DNA from: Didymodactylos carnosus
Lineage: Eukaryota > Rotifera > Eurotatoria > Philodinida > Philodinidae
DNA length: 23,182 nt
Reading direction: 5' to 3'
Assembly (NCBI GenBank): GCA_905250885.1
Contig: CAJNOQ010002673.1
Span: 1-23,182 of the forward strand
In this document: piece by piece, positions 1-11,761 of the stretch
Numbering within the stretch: the first letter of the stretch is position 1
Layout: each line of letters opens with the position of its first letter
The notes under the pieces: model-generated
Databases searched by the model: none
Told to the model about the DNA's origin: nothing
What the model saw: only the letters and a program-made list of their open reading frames with translations
Made by a program: the position numbers and the translations under genes

Positions 1-560
1 AATATTTTTTCTAGATACAGAACGAATTCGTAATCCAGTTTTACGAATTCGTTGTGAATTGATGCGCAGAAATTACAATCATATCATTAGATGTGAAGTG
101 GGATATCATGTTGTAGTTGTCGTATTTTACGAATTTGTAAAGGTAACGGCGAATTCAGGTGAGAACTATGCGAATCGTTGCAAATAGGCGATTTTTAGTT
201 TTCTTAACCTTAGAGAATGTGTCTTGTCTTTGGCATCAATTCGTATTTTACGAATTCGTAAAAGTAACGCGAATTGTGATGAGAACTATGCGAGTCGATG
301 CGAAGATACAATTCTTTCGTGTCCTCAGGTCAGAAAAATGTATGAATTTAGAAAACTATCATAGAATTGATCCAAAAATTCCTAGAGATATGTTCATGTG
401 ACTCGGAGTATGAAACGTACTGAAAGAATTCGTGAACGAGTTTTACGAATTCTCGATCACTTCGCTGCGAATTCGCAAAATAATCGTAAAATGCGAATTG
501 CTGCATCACTTTTACGCTTGAAAATTGCGATTCATCAATTCGTCTTTAGACACTTTGTCC
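1..560. repeat. degenerate GAATTCGT-rich repeat array
   Basis: Palindromic GAATTC and ACGAATTCGT words recur throughout. The block starting at 121 (CGTATTTTACGAATTTGTAA) is repeated 121 bp further on, starting at 242, and both copies lead into GAGAACTATGCGA. Around 421-530 the same vocabulary continues (TTTTACGAATTC, GCGAATTCGC). Open frames at 159-401 and 398-679 are low-complexity products of the repeat and not credible genes. The array lies downstream of the last visible exon of the monooxygenase gene, so it could be a repeat-filled intron of that gene or unrelated satellite DNA. It runs off the left edge. Confidence 0.6.
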
Positions 561-628
561 ACACATCTCCAATGAAAAGAACAAAAAGCAGAGAACCATT
601 ATGTTACAAAAAAAATATACGAACATAC

Positions 629-1966
629 TCGGCAATGATTTTGGATTATCATAATGCATTTGTATTAAATAATATTTAACACGAAATTCGCCTCCAACAG
701 GATATCCAGCTTCAGGAACAAATTCAACCATCTAATCATATCTTAGAGATAGATGATGTATAAGACAAAAGTAGAATTTATTTTGAACTTACATCATCTC
801 CTCCAACAGCCCATCCCATAGCAATGTTGGCTTCACAATAAACTCGAGCTTTTTCAGGTATATCGTCACAAACTCCGTCAGGTAAATTTTGATCATCAAA
901 TTCTGCTTCTGGATCACATTCATACATCAATAAATGATGAACTAAATCACGATTTTCATCAGCAATCAACGTCTTATGCTACACACACATATATATATTA
1001 AGAAAAAATTATATTATTCATAATTACCAATTCAATGAAGTAGATGATGATACTCACAGCAATAACATGACGCTTTTGTGTATATGTTGGTATTTTATAG
1101 ATTTTACAATGATATGTCGTGTCATTACTGGGTACAATGTACTACAAACAAAAAAACAAAGAAAAAGAATCATATTTAATAATGATGCATCTGATATTAT
1201 TAATGCATATATACTTACATTATTCAAACGAAATTCAAATGTATCTAAACCTTCAAATTTCGATTCTTTTGGTGGGTTTGCATAGGATAATAATGGTATC
1301 AGTTTTGTTCCACGTCTTAATGGTGTATGATATTCTATTTGTGCATTTGGACCAGGATCCGTTAGACCATAAGAAAATATTAAAATATTGGTTCCAGACT
1401 AGAAATAAAAATAAATCGTTAAAAATATTAACAATATTAACGCATATTTATTGTTTCTATACTATGGAGCATTACTTTTATTGTTACATCCATTATATCA
1501 CATGTATCCAATTTTCTCTTAAATTGAATTGCTGTCCAACCATTCTCTTCCTTACCATTTAAAGGAAACCAATCTTTTGTTGTATTATCAATAACTGGCA
1601 TTGATAAACCATAAGCATAACGATCCTATTCGTATGATACTTTATTAAACTTTCAAGCTATAAATAAGATTATCAATCAAATGAATTTACTTGAAAGTAA
1701 ACAGTACCATTTGAAATCCATCCAATACCAATATCAGCACCTGTCATACCACCAGCAGGACTAATTCCGAGTGCAATCCATCCCGTTGTTTTAACATGTA
1801 ATTCAAATATAATTTCACTATTATTCTCATCAACTGTCCAATAAAGATCAGCTATATTCGCTAGTAATTCTGTTGAATATTGATATTTTTCCATTGGACA
1901 CAAAATACTTGACAAACATGTTGACTTTGAAATAATTACTGCACAGAGAAGAATAATTGTTAGCAA
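629..1966 (-). CDS. DBH/MOXD1-like copper monooxygenase, 5' two thirds (partial, six exons)
   Basis: Six exons join in frame on the minus strand: 1691-1966, 1476-1625, 1219-1398, 1058-1141, 793-978 and 629-731, all with GT...AG introns of 61-79 bp. The product (about 326 residues visible) starts with a hydrophobic signal-like segment. A DOMON domain follows (YWTVDENNSEIIFELH, TGWIALGISPAGGM, GADIGIGWI), then DRYAYG, the DWFPLNGKEENGWT block, LDTCD, and RRGTK followed by LIPLL. The copper type II ascorbate-dependent monooxygenase N-domain comes next, with VHHLLMYEC (H244, H245) and MHYDNP (H318). In DBH these three histidines bind the first copper. The family hydroxylates small or peptide substrates in the secretory pathway. 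The substrate here is unknown. Two oddities: no ATG opens the signal peptide (TAG-ATA-TTG precedes it, though a good acceptor lies just inside), and the second copper domain is not seen before the left edge. Exon 6 ends in phase 1, so more exons are expected. Confidence 0.87.
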
Positions 1967-3300
1967 TATCTAAATAGATCTGCTGTACATGTTTTTTGTT
2001 ATATTTAGTGTTAAAGAAACAAATTATAGAAAGAAAATGTGTCACGATGACTTTGATTAACGTTATTATTATCACCTCGTCTTTGTCATACATTATCACT
2101 GAAGTTTTTTATTTTTTTAAAAAGTTGATGTTATTGAAGGCTAAACCGATTAAAAAGCCTATATATATATATAAATATATGTATAAATAGAGGTTTACTA
2201 TAATCTCCTTAGAGATAAAAGATTTCATTGCCAGAAAAAGTGCAATTGCTAACATTTACAGAAAGAGATACAGAACGACTCACTAAAATGACTCAGTTCA
2301 TAACAACAGTGTTTGATTTCGAACAGTAGTTATGATTAGTTAATAAATTCGTAGCTATTCTCATTTGACTCATTGGTATCTGTGTATGTGTTTTTTTACT
2401 TTTCGATACAGATCATTCGACACAACATCAATAACAGAAATCTAATATTAAAACTGTTAAAATAGAATTTTATCTTTCACTCTATGTCTATATATGATCA
2501 AAGAAGAAGAGTGAAACGAAGATATGACGTTTCGTGTCAATAAAAACAAGATATCATATGACGTCGTGCTAATCTTGTAGGTAACCATTCAAATTTTAAA
2601 AGATGCTTACATTACCAGGTAATATTAGAAATCAAATATTTTCCATATGTATAATGAGGACAAAAGAACGAGGTTAAGTTACTATTTGAATTAGATTAAC
2701 TGTATCTGTTTGGTAAGAAAAAAGTATAAGTGCATTACATTTTTATATCAAATATTTGAAGTAATTTATCTGTTCAGATAAACATTTAACGTTGATTTTC
2801 TATATTGAATCAATATGAGTCACAAATGTCTCAAATGTGAGCTGCAGATAATCGAACTATATTAGAAAACTTTAAGTTGTCAAAATCACTTTTTTAGGTC
2901 AACTTGTTCTTTCTGTAACTGTGAGCTCAATGGAAATAAGTAAAGTGGACATTATTTTTTCCAAAATTTCTTGAAATTAATATCAGAGGAACTAATGGGC
3001 AAACTTTTCAAACAAATTTTTTGAAGTATAGGTGCTGAGTAAAATGTGATCATTTCTTATTTTATTCACTATATTTCAATCCTAACTGGTAGAAAGTAAA
3101 AAATAAACTGTGAAAGATGTAAGAATTTTTATCTAAGAGACAGGAGAAAAACTGAATTATAACTGTTCATACCGTTTTAATGTTATTTTCATTAGATAAG
3201 TCAATCGACTGAATTTAATAAAGATGGGATAGAAAGTTGTACACTGAAGAATGGAGAACACAAGAAGCATTACGAAAATATTTATATATTTTCTGACTGC
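1967..3300. other. gene-free AT-rich spacer upstream of the monooxygenase gene
   Basis: No coding sequence was recognised on either strand. The stretch contains an AT microsatellite at about 2159-2188 and homopolymer runs. Any upstream first exon or promoter of the monooxygenase gene would lie here. One open frame at 1996-2190 (+) overlaps the antisense of the putative 5' region and has no family resemblance. Confidence 0.5.
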
Positions 3301-3365
3301 CTTTATTTTCTTTCTTTCATTCCTCTTATCCGGAAAGTGGCGGCTCTGTAATACTGAAGGGTAAA

Positions 3366-4070
3366 GTGGATTTCTTTACACCATTCGGATGTACATATAC
3401 TGGGACAGATCAATCGGTAACATTTAGGACAGGTTTTGTAGCTCTAATTACTACCGATTCCTTAATTAAGAGTTTATATTTGTGTTTTTCCTTCAATAAA
3501 ATTTTAAAATTATCCCTACTAATTTCATGTTCTTTTTTCACGAAATGCCGATCGACAACGATGATTATCCAGTTTCATTCGTTTATAGTTTGATAAAAAT
3601 ACAACAAACAATTGATATATTTCATAGAAAAGAAAGAAAAGCCGGAAACCAAAAGGGACACCAAGCCACAAAAGGAATATGTATTTCTAAAAGTGCCATT
3701 TCAAGATAAAAATAGCTACACCTATCGTAAATGGGTACAGCATTTGACAAGACAGTATTTTCCACAAATAGGACCCAGAATTGTCTACACAATTGAAAAC
3801 AAAATTGGATGAGAATTTAAGACTAAAGACCAGATTCCAGATAATTTACAATCTGTGGTTGTTTATGGTGCCACATGAAATTCTTCTTCAGATTCATATA
3901 TTGAGACGTTTCATCATTTTCAAAGACGCTGTCAAGAACATTTGAATGATATTAAAAAAGCGGAATTATCTAAATGCACCAAAAATAACGTCATCGGTTG
4001 GTAAAGCCAGAAAACGAAATGTTACAAAACAGCCACCAGTACAGACAAAAATAGGAAATCGGGTGTAATT
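3366..4070 (+). pseudogene. Penelope-like retroelement fragment: RT C-terminus, linker and GIY-YIG endonuclease
   Basis: Translation across several frames matches the order of a Penelope-like element from the end of reverse transcriptase onward. First comes a YRKPT-like strand (about 3366-3420), then GFVALITTDSLIKSLYLC, which resembles the helical thumb of PLE RTs, then YPVSFVYSLIK (about 3570-3600). A linker strand YVFLKVPF and RIVYTIENKIG follow. The DQIPDNLQSVVVYGAT block resembles the GIY motif of the endonuclease, and SYIET with QRRCQEHLNDIKKAEL resembles the YIG motif and its following arginine helix. Stops (for example at 3810-3812 and near 3876) and frameshifts make it dead. The 5' RT core is absent. 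Full elements copy themselves by target-primed reverse transcription. The right boundary is uncertain. Confidence 0.7.
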
Positions 4071-6017
4071 TACTCAGGATCTATGATACGCTCAGTATAA
4101 AAAAGATTTAAGTCAATCAGTATTATTGATCCAGATTCATTAATAGACATCTGCACAACATTAAAGCTACTCAACGTTTGCCCCGAAGTTCGCAGGCAAT
4201 CGCCATTTCGTGAAAAACCGGACATGAAATCTATTGAGATAATTTTAAAATTTTACTGTATGCATTTGATTCTGAAAATCCCCGCAGGATATGTTGACAG
4301 CCGAGCGCCACGATGGGCACGTGTGTTGCCGGCAGTTATAGCTCCAATACGTTGCAGAGATCAACATGAATCTATTTCGATTCTTCGCATAGTTTCTACA
4401 GTGCTAATTCTGCTCGAACAATATCGTCCGCTGGCCATTGGGCGCCGGTAAGAGGATTGTGTATCTCCTCTTTCCCCTTAAATAAAGACAAATTTTTCCT
4501 GTTTTCTCTGAAATAAATGAGAGAGACACATACGAAGATGCTTTGGGGTCATATGAAAGATTTCACAAAAAAAATACGGTTGCCGGAGGGCACACGATCT
4601 TCTCAACCTTTCCGGCCGTCTTTTCAATAGAAAGTAGCTATAGCTTGATATCAATGAGAAGGGAAAGATTATAAGAACATAAAAGTGGGGAAATCCGGTG
4701 GTCCAGATAATTCACTGGGCACACAGCAACTGACGGTTTCATTTAGCTGTCTGTTCGAGCTTTTTCGGGTCGTGTGCAAGGAAAAATGAGGAATTAAAGA
4801 TTTTCTATGAGTCGAACAAGCTGGGTCGTGTGTAATGAGCCAAAGTAGGTGTGAACCAAACTCAAGTCAACGAGTTCAGACGTTATCTCACGCCAAAGCT
4901 TCACGTAGCACCACTAGATGGCATCAGTTCTGTTCTGCGCTTTTCGGCGAAGAGTGGACAGTAGTAGTTAGTTGTAGAACTCGATTTTCTGGACCGCAAA
5001 TAGGAAGGATATCATCTTGAGCTCCTTGAGCCTCTTGAGCTCTTTTCTAGATGCACCATTATCGGGTGGTGCTTCTAGCAAAGACAAGGTTACCGTGTTA
5101 TGCCTTCACATAGTGATTTACATGCTTATCTATATTTTTAGAATATTCATGTTTTAGACATCTTGGAGATGAATTAAAACATAGATTATCGATCATTCTG
5201 TATCTCGTGACAACGCTTGCTTTAAATTGAAGGTGAAAGAAAGCCGTTCAGAGTCAAACTAAATTATTTGAATCCTTCAGGCTATAGTCAACGCCCTTAG
5301 CATGGGATGTCTTAGGGAATTCCTGTTGAAACTGTGTAAGATTTCCCGATGGAACTCCAAAAATCATCATAAGGACCAACGTCGTTTGAAATCTTCCAAC
5401 TTTCCGAGTCTATAGTATGCCACATGAATCTTCTAAAAGTTTCAAGAATGTTTATATGAAGTATATAAAGGGCATAACTTAGTATAGGTAGGCATACCAT
5501 GGTAACCTTAAATATTCTATATCACGTTGCGTTTATGTCGACGAAGAGTCAGAGGTGAGTGGAAAAGATACTGATCCTGTTTTATTCTTCTTTGGTAAGA
5601 GACATCCCGAGCAAGAAATAAACCATCTCTTATCATTGGGGATTCTGCCAGCAAAAGGATGGTTTTATTTCTATGAAAGAAATGGAAGAAGTTGTTCTCG
5701 CAATTGCTTTCTTAAAAATTTACCCCAGGCAACTTACGCTTAACATATAGTAAAATAGTGTGAGTAATTAATATTGTAGTCTGAAGTCATTGTTACCTCA
5801 TGAATTTATGTACTTACCAATATTTTCAAAGAACACTTTTTTTTCTTCTCTTTTAATTTATATCTTTTTTGAAGGTTATTATTAATATACAAATAAAACT
5901 AAAAAGCGGTTTTAAGATACAGTTCCACGTATTCACTTTTCGCTCACGTTTTCTTTTTTTATTGTTAAAAACTTTCAAATTCACTGACTGTTCTTTGTTT
6001 CATGTTAAATATTTCTC
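4071..6017. other. spacer without a recognisable gene
   Basis: The part at 4290-5060 is more GC-rich than its surroundings and may be an unrecognised transposon. It ends in a short direct repeat of TTGAGCTC/CTTGAGCC units (about 5018-5042) and an imperfect hairpin (TAGATGCACCA ... GGTGCTTCTA, about 5048-5079). Open frames at 4224-4451, 4835-5020 and 5555-5743 show no known domain. The last begins at GTG inside a donor-like AG/GTGAGT. A short ATG frame of seven codons directly precedes it at 5536, so an exon-intron boundary there is possible but unproven. Confidence 0.4.
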
Positions 6018-6044
6018 CTTCTGCTTTAGTTGCTAAAGCAGAAG
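6018..6044. repeat. perfect 12-bp stem hairpin
   Basis: CTTCTGCTTTAG and its exact reverse complement CTAAAGCAGAAG are separated by TTG. No gene or terminator context explains it. It may be the relic of a foldback element or chance. Confidence 0.6.
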
Positions 6045-6504
6045 AAGACCTGTTATCACACGGGTGGAAGTATGTATTAAATATTTCTGCTGAATCTGCC
6101 GTTTTCTATACGAATGCAATTCAACAGTCTCGATTTCACGAACGGCAATAATTTTCTCTTTCAATATATAAATGCTAGAAGTATACTAAAGAACAGCAAA
6201 AGAGTTTCAATACAAGAGCATGAAGAGAGAGAAAAGACAAGTATTGACAGAATCAGAATGAGTTCAATGAATCACTTTTAAAGTGGTAATGTGTCTAGTG
6301 GAGATGATGAAGAGTAAAGTATGCATTAAGACGTTTTCCTTTTTTTATAATAATAAATCTCCTGAACTTTCATACAAATCCTCGACAGTATGTAGTCCCT
6401 AACGATGAAGGTTCTTTTGACTAGAAGCGTAGAGCAAACAATACTCTAGAAAATTTGAGATCTGCAAGCTCTGTCTGATGCATCGTTTATATTTTACATC
6501 AGTT

Positions 6505-7112
6505 TTCCTAGTAATTCCTAAGAATTCCGCATTGAAGGAATTTCGGGATAGAACGAGTTGTGTCCCATACATCATGATAGTATGTCAATAGATAGTTCAA
6601 GTAATTCCGGAATTCCTGGTAATTCCTTGTAATCCCCGAATTCTTGACCGGAGTGAGGATTGAGTTCCCGGAATTCTTAGGAAATCATTCCGAGGTGAAA
6701 CTGACTCCGCAATGTTCAACATGATGACTGTTCCACAAATGACTAGTTCTTAGAGGAACTGTTATGTTTTTAAGACAACGGTTGAGAATACATCCTATTC
6801 CACGATGTTGATCATCAATTCCGGGATTCCTAGTAATTGCTAAGAATTCTGTATTGAAGGGATTCCGGGAATTCCGATATAGTATAAATCGTATGTCACT
6901 CATCATGACAGTATACCAGTAGACACTTCAGATAATTTCGGAATTCCTGGTAGTTCCTTGTAATCCTGGAATTCCGTGACTTGAGTGGGGATTGAGTTCT
7001 CATAATTCGCAGGAAATGATTCCGGAGTGGAACTGATTCCGCAAGGATGCCAGCTCTACGAATGACTAGTTCTTAGAGGAACTGTTATATTTTTAAAACA
7101 AATACGTTGAAA
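6505..7112. repeat. head-to-tail dimer of a ~323-bp GGAATTCC-rich repeat
   Basis: Two copies, starting near 6505 and 6827, align along their whole length with an offset of 322-324 bp. Shared blocks include TTCCTAGTAATT, AAGAATTC, CGGAATTCCTGGTA, GGATTGAGTTC and GACTAGTTCTTAGAGGAACT (6741 and 7065). Within each unit the palindrome GGAATTCC or near versions recur many times, as does the motif CTGGTA/CTAGTAATTCC. The copies have diverged by point changes, so the duplication is not recent. It looks like a satellite-type dimer or the two arms of a non-autonomous element. Confidence 0.85.
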
Positions 7113-9420
7113 GAAGAAAATGTCGCAACATCGGGTACTAAGCTGTTGCAGTCTCTTATTGCCCGAAGTAAGAAGCTATGACTCATGACCGATGTGAAAA
7201 TATTAGGTACTTCAATCTAAAATAAGTATTTGCGAGGAGAATGCCGTGTTGTTGCAAAAGAAATGAAGGGAAAACGGGCTAAAACCTTCAATCGAGCAAT
7301 TTTTCTCCGTTGCGTCAAGCATTCGAGTGGGTAATTTTCTAAAACTTCCGAAGAAGAAGTGACACAGTCGTCACATATTTTAGCAGAATGAGTCGGTTAT
7401 TATGCGGAGCTGTGAGGCCAAATTCAATATGCGTATATTCTTATCGCTAATGCTATTCTTATCCTTTAAAACTTTCAGAAGTTGTCGATGTTCTTGATAG
7501 ACTACTGACACTCGATGGAAAGAATTCTGAATATTTCTATGATGTTTACTTCATCTCCGTATAAGACAATAATCCAATCCTGTAGTTAATCCCGCAGCTT
7601 GAAGGTTTGCATTTCTAATTTTCACAAACCTCACTCAACTCTCTGTGAACAGAATCATCAAATCCTACAACTGTCAGGTTCTCAAACTTCATCCAACGAT
7701 CTCTTAATCATAGCTTCGACTCTTACATGTCTAACTTCAACAAATTTTATACAATTGTTCTGGAGTTATAGTTACAAGTTATCAACTTGTGACCTTATCA
7801 AATATCTATCATTTGACGTTATAGCATTTAATTATCTATTGAGTTTATCAAATCTCACTCATGTGTGACGATGTTTAAATTTCAATATTAAAATATCTCT
7901 GAGTTTTTCCAGCTGCTGTCAATTACTCGGAAAGTTATGAAATTTTGAATTTATGAATTAAAATAGAACGCCGAATAATGATTCAAGCAGATAAATTATC
8001 TTACATTTGTCATCCGTTAAAGATGTTTTAAGACTTAAGCTTTACAAAGAATATTTTTATTTTAATAATTAGTAAAAACGAGTCATTAACTTTATTCTTA
8101 TACAATGAATACTAACATAGTTCACTTTAAATTGAAAAATAGAAAATTAAATTGTGTTTTTTCTTTGGATCGAATGTGACAAGATGATATATGATATATC
8201 TTCTTTATGAATATATATTTCAATAAAAGAGCCTGAATAAAAAATAATGTCAGACGAAACAGTAACAAAACTCTTTTCAATACTACAGAGTAATATCTAT
8301 TGTTCTCCCGTTTAATACGTGAGAAATGTGTTTCATTTGATATGTATTGAAAAATAGATGTGAATTTTGTTTGTTATGAATTTCTGATAGAAATTATGAG
8401 ATTTATTTTATAGTAATAAAGAATATTCAGTGAAATAGTGTTCTGTTTTTCAATAAATAACTTAACAAAAGAATTCTTAAAAAGAAAAATAATAAAATTT
8501 AGAATGAAACATTGCAAGTAAAGGATAGATGAAAATTAAACAATAAAATAAATATAAAAATGATTAAATATTTTATATTTCGAACAAATAAGTTTAACAA
8601 AGTTATTATGTTATCTCTCTTATTTAGTTAATTGTTAATCTATTATATTAATAAATCTTCTATCAATTCTGTTACGTATCGGTTGAACTTATTTATATTT
8701 AAGATAATATTTTATATTCAATGAATTATCAACCATAGATATATACATAGTACATTGAACAATAAAAATAATTATTTTAATGTGTTGTTTGGATAGGCAT
8801 GAAAAGATTTGATTTTGATTAATTAAAACAATTATATTTATATTAATAGAAAAAATTTTTTAATTTTGTAGATTAAATATATTTCAATATCATAAAAACG
8901 AAATTTAAGAAGATACTTCTTATTATATAACAAAATATTTTTCAAATCTTCTTTGTATTTTACCATTTATTTTCAAACATAACTTTTTAATTGCAATAGT
9001 AATAACTAAAGATTTATCTTTCTTAATGATTGATGAGGAAGAGAAATTTAACAATAGCATTAAATAAAGAATAAGACATGTTATTTATGTTTATTGAATA
9101 TTCAATTAAATGTGATAGAAAAACAAAAAGTATTTTATTCTAATAAAACTATTTGAACAGAAAAAGATGAAACTTTGTCATCTTTATCAAAAATCTTTAT
9201 TATAAGCCTTTCCGATTTGATTTTAGATAAATTTTTTTTTTGAATATTTTTGTAATCTTCGAGAAATACATCTAAATGCTTTAAATTCTATTTCAGTATG
9301 AATAACATTTTCCACTAACATAAGTGAACAAACAATATCATTTGAATAGTTTCTTTTTATTCAACAAACAATTCTTTATCTTTGTTCACCTTCAAATATT
9401 CAATTCATTGATACTCACAC
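7113..9420. other. long very AT-rich spacer; possible trace of an LRR-like gene
   Basis: Nearly all of 7870-9420 is A/T-rich with many stops in all frames and no recognisable coding signal. Between about 7599 and 7868 (+) a broken reading resembles leucine-rich repeats, with TNLTQLSV, STLTCLTS and LLSLSNLTHV split over two frames. This could be a decayed F-box/LRR gene, but the similarity is only to the generic leucine spacing. No intact gene is claimed. Confidence 0.35.
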
Positions 9421-9515
9421 TCACACTCACCCACACCGGCGTCTTTGAACTTCAACTATCGTTGCGCCCAAATGTCGTTCACGCCCAAATGTCACGCGCG
9501 CCCAAACGTCGCTAT
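9413..9515. repeat. CACTCA microsatellite and a 17-bp triplicate (CGCCCAAATGTC)
   Basis: An ACTCAC hexamer run (about 9413-9432) is followed by three copies of a 17-bp unit, CGCCCAAATGTC plus 5 variable bases, starting at 9465, 9482 and 9499. The third copy reads CGCCCAAACGTC. This GC-rich island stands out in an otherwise AT-rich stretch. Confidence 0.8.
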
Positions 9516-11761
9516 ACCGGAAATCGCATATGTTGAAACTCTACAGAAATTTTGAAAAAGACGCAGTTTTCGGGAAAAGTTCGCCCAGATATCTTGCGAT
9601 TTATATCAAAGCTTCCACCGGCTGTACAAATTTTCTTTCAAACAAAAGATAAAATACCAAGGATTTTTTCCTAGTTGCAACTATCGATTTATCACCCAAC
9701 AATCGATCGATTTAATTATTACCAGATGCACCTGCAGACGCATCTAGTCAAAAGTCCCTTTCCCAACTAGTAATCTAGATGGCAACTAGTCATGTATCGC
9801 CCAATTATAGACGAAATGTATCTAGATTTTTCCCATAAGTGATATTTGCTTGGGTTGAGCAAAGCTTAAAAATACATTATTAGACGCAGTTTTTCATGGT
9901 GATTACAAATCTGGCTTCAAAACTAAACCAAAGTCAAATCTTCGTGGTAAAAATTTAAATTTTTAAATTTTTAAATTTTAAATTTAATTTCCTGATCTAG
10001 ATATTTTTTTCAAAAATTCTGAAAACGATACCGTCGGATAGAGAATCAAATCCTCTTTCAAAGGGCTTATTTGTTTTGACGTTTAGATGCCAAATTTGTT
10101 TTTATTTTCCAAAAGACGTTTTGGCGCTTATTTTGTGAGCAATTCTATGCCCATTTAATGTAACTTTGAAAATTTATTTTTGGCCGCATGAGATGAAGGG
10201 CATTTCAGACTATCTATCTATGTGCAAATCAGAGCTTGCTAAGTACTTCTGTGACAGAAAAAATATATACTAAACCATCTGCAAAGAAGAGCATAAAACG
10301 GTGAAATTCCGTAACGGTCACTTTTATTCGACTCCATTTGCCAGAAAATTAATTCAAGAAAAAGTCAGTAGTGATTCTGATAGCCCAAACTGTGCGCTTT
10401 AATTTCGTAATTAAGCAATCATTTTAAAATTAATTTATGGATGAATAATTTACATTTTACTGAAATATGCCGAAAAGCACTTTCATTTTTTGAAATTCCG
10501 TAACGGTCTCTGTTTTGACTATAACTTTTTATCCGCTTTTTCAATAAGCTCAAATTACCTTTGGTAGTAGAACTCCCTAATATCCATCATTCGTATAAAT
10601 TTCATTGATAAACGTTACGTCTTTGCCGAGATAAGGGGCACAGAAGACGAAAAAATGAAATTCCGTAACATTTGGCGAAGCCGTATAGTATTCTAAATTA
10701 AGGCTATCAGAAAAAACAAAATCAGTTTGGTACGAATAGATATTCGAACATATGAACTTAGTTTTGCAGTAAACTGCAAAACTAAATCCATTATTCTGTG
10801 TCTATATTCTGTGTAAGACTGAAGTTGTGCAATCGACTCGACGTTAACAGTAGTAATTTTTTTGGTATGCTTTTTGTGTTCTGTTTTTGAAACAGAATAT
10901 ATTCTTCTGAGCCAAATCAGATACTGGAACAGAGATAGCTTTTTCGGACCTTTTTATCCCATGTCAAACTTTCTTAACAGTTTTAGAGTGATCTTACTAG
11001 CCCCGCAAGATGAGGAGGAATGCGAAACTGCAACTTACAGTCAAAACTTTAGTATCCTTTCAGCTTTTGGATAATTTTTTCTAGGAAGAATACGGTAGCT
11101 GCGAGAGGAGAATGCTATGGAAATGTTCAACAACTTTAGGGCTATCACCCCGACTAGAACGCTTGTTTGTGTAGGTACCAGAATTGTGAAAATTCCAGTG
11201 CAAGTTAATTGGCACTTTGGGCAAACGTCAGATTTTGGAAAGAGTTGAAAGTGAACTGGTCATACAACGTAGTGTAAATGTGCAACATATAAGGCTTTTT
11301 AGAACACTTTCCGCTATTCTGAATTTAGAATGAATTCCTAAAACCATATCATATATAGAAAAAATAGTTCCATGAATAACCCGATCATTTTGGAATTTTC
11401 CATTATTAACGAGAAAATGATAGGAAAAATTCTATTCTTAGATGAAGAATAATTAATTTAATGAAGACGCATCTGTTGTACAACGCATCTGTGGTGGATA
11501 GCTAATAAAACCATTATTTAATAACCAGTTAGGTCAAATTCAAAAAAGATTACAGACTTTTCATTCCATCGAAGATATGTTACTTAGCCGTCCTCACTCT
11601 GCGTTATTTTCTCAAATAACAAAACAATGGGTGAATATCGGATATACAGGGGTTTGTAGCGTACAATGAACAAACTTAGAATCTTAGAACCTTAGTTAAG
11701 CACCCGAAAAACGAAAGTAAAAGTGGCTAATTTTTATTTCTGCCCCACTCGTTATAATGTT
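9516..11761. other. repeat-rich spacer with a recurring GAAATTCCGTAAC word
   Basis: No gene was recognised. The word TGAAATTCCGTAAC occurs at about 10302, 10491 and 10656, the first two continuing as GGTC. This suggests a decayed tandem or a non-autonomous transposon. A block of alternating AAATTT runs lies at 9951-9990. CTAGAT words cluster at 9720-9840. The open frame at 10862-11074 has no family resemblance. Confidence 0.45.
10758..10785. repeat. perfect 12-bp stem hairpin
   Basis: TTAGTTTTGCAG pairs exactly with CTGCAAAACTAA over a TAAA loop. It lies in a non-coding repeat-rich stretch just after the third GAAATTCCGTAAC word and may mark an end of that element. Confidence 0.6.

Noticed and set aside
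398-679. 93-codon frame rich in R, M and H
   Set aside because: It is a translation of the GAATTCG repeat array and runs antisense over exon 6 of the monooxygenase gene.
1119-1562. 147-codon plus-strand frame
   Set aside because: It is antisense to well-supported monooxygenase exons 2-4 and their introns, so it is a shadow frame.
2159-2188. TATA promoter
   Set aside because: It is a TA microsatellite with no gene in the right position downstream.
7599-7868. Intact F-box/LRR gene
   Set aside because: Leucine spacing is suggestive, but the frame starts without ATG, shifts midway and has no F-box. It is recorded only as a possible trace.
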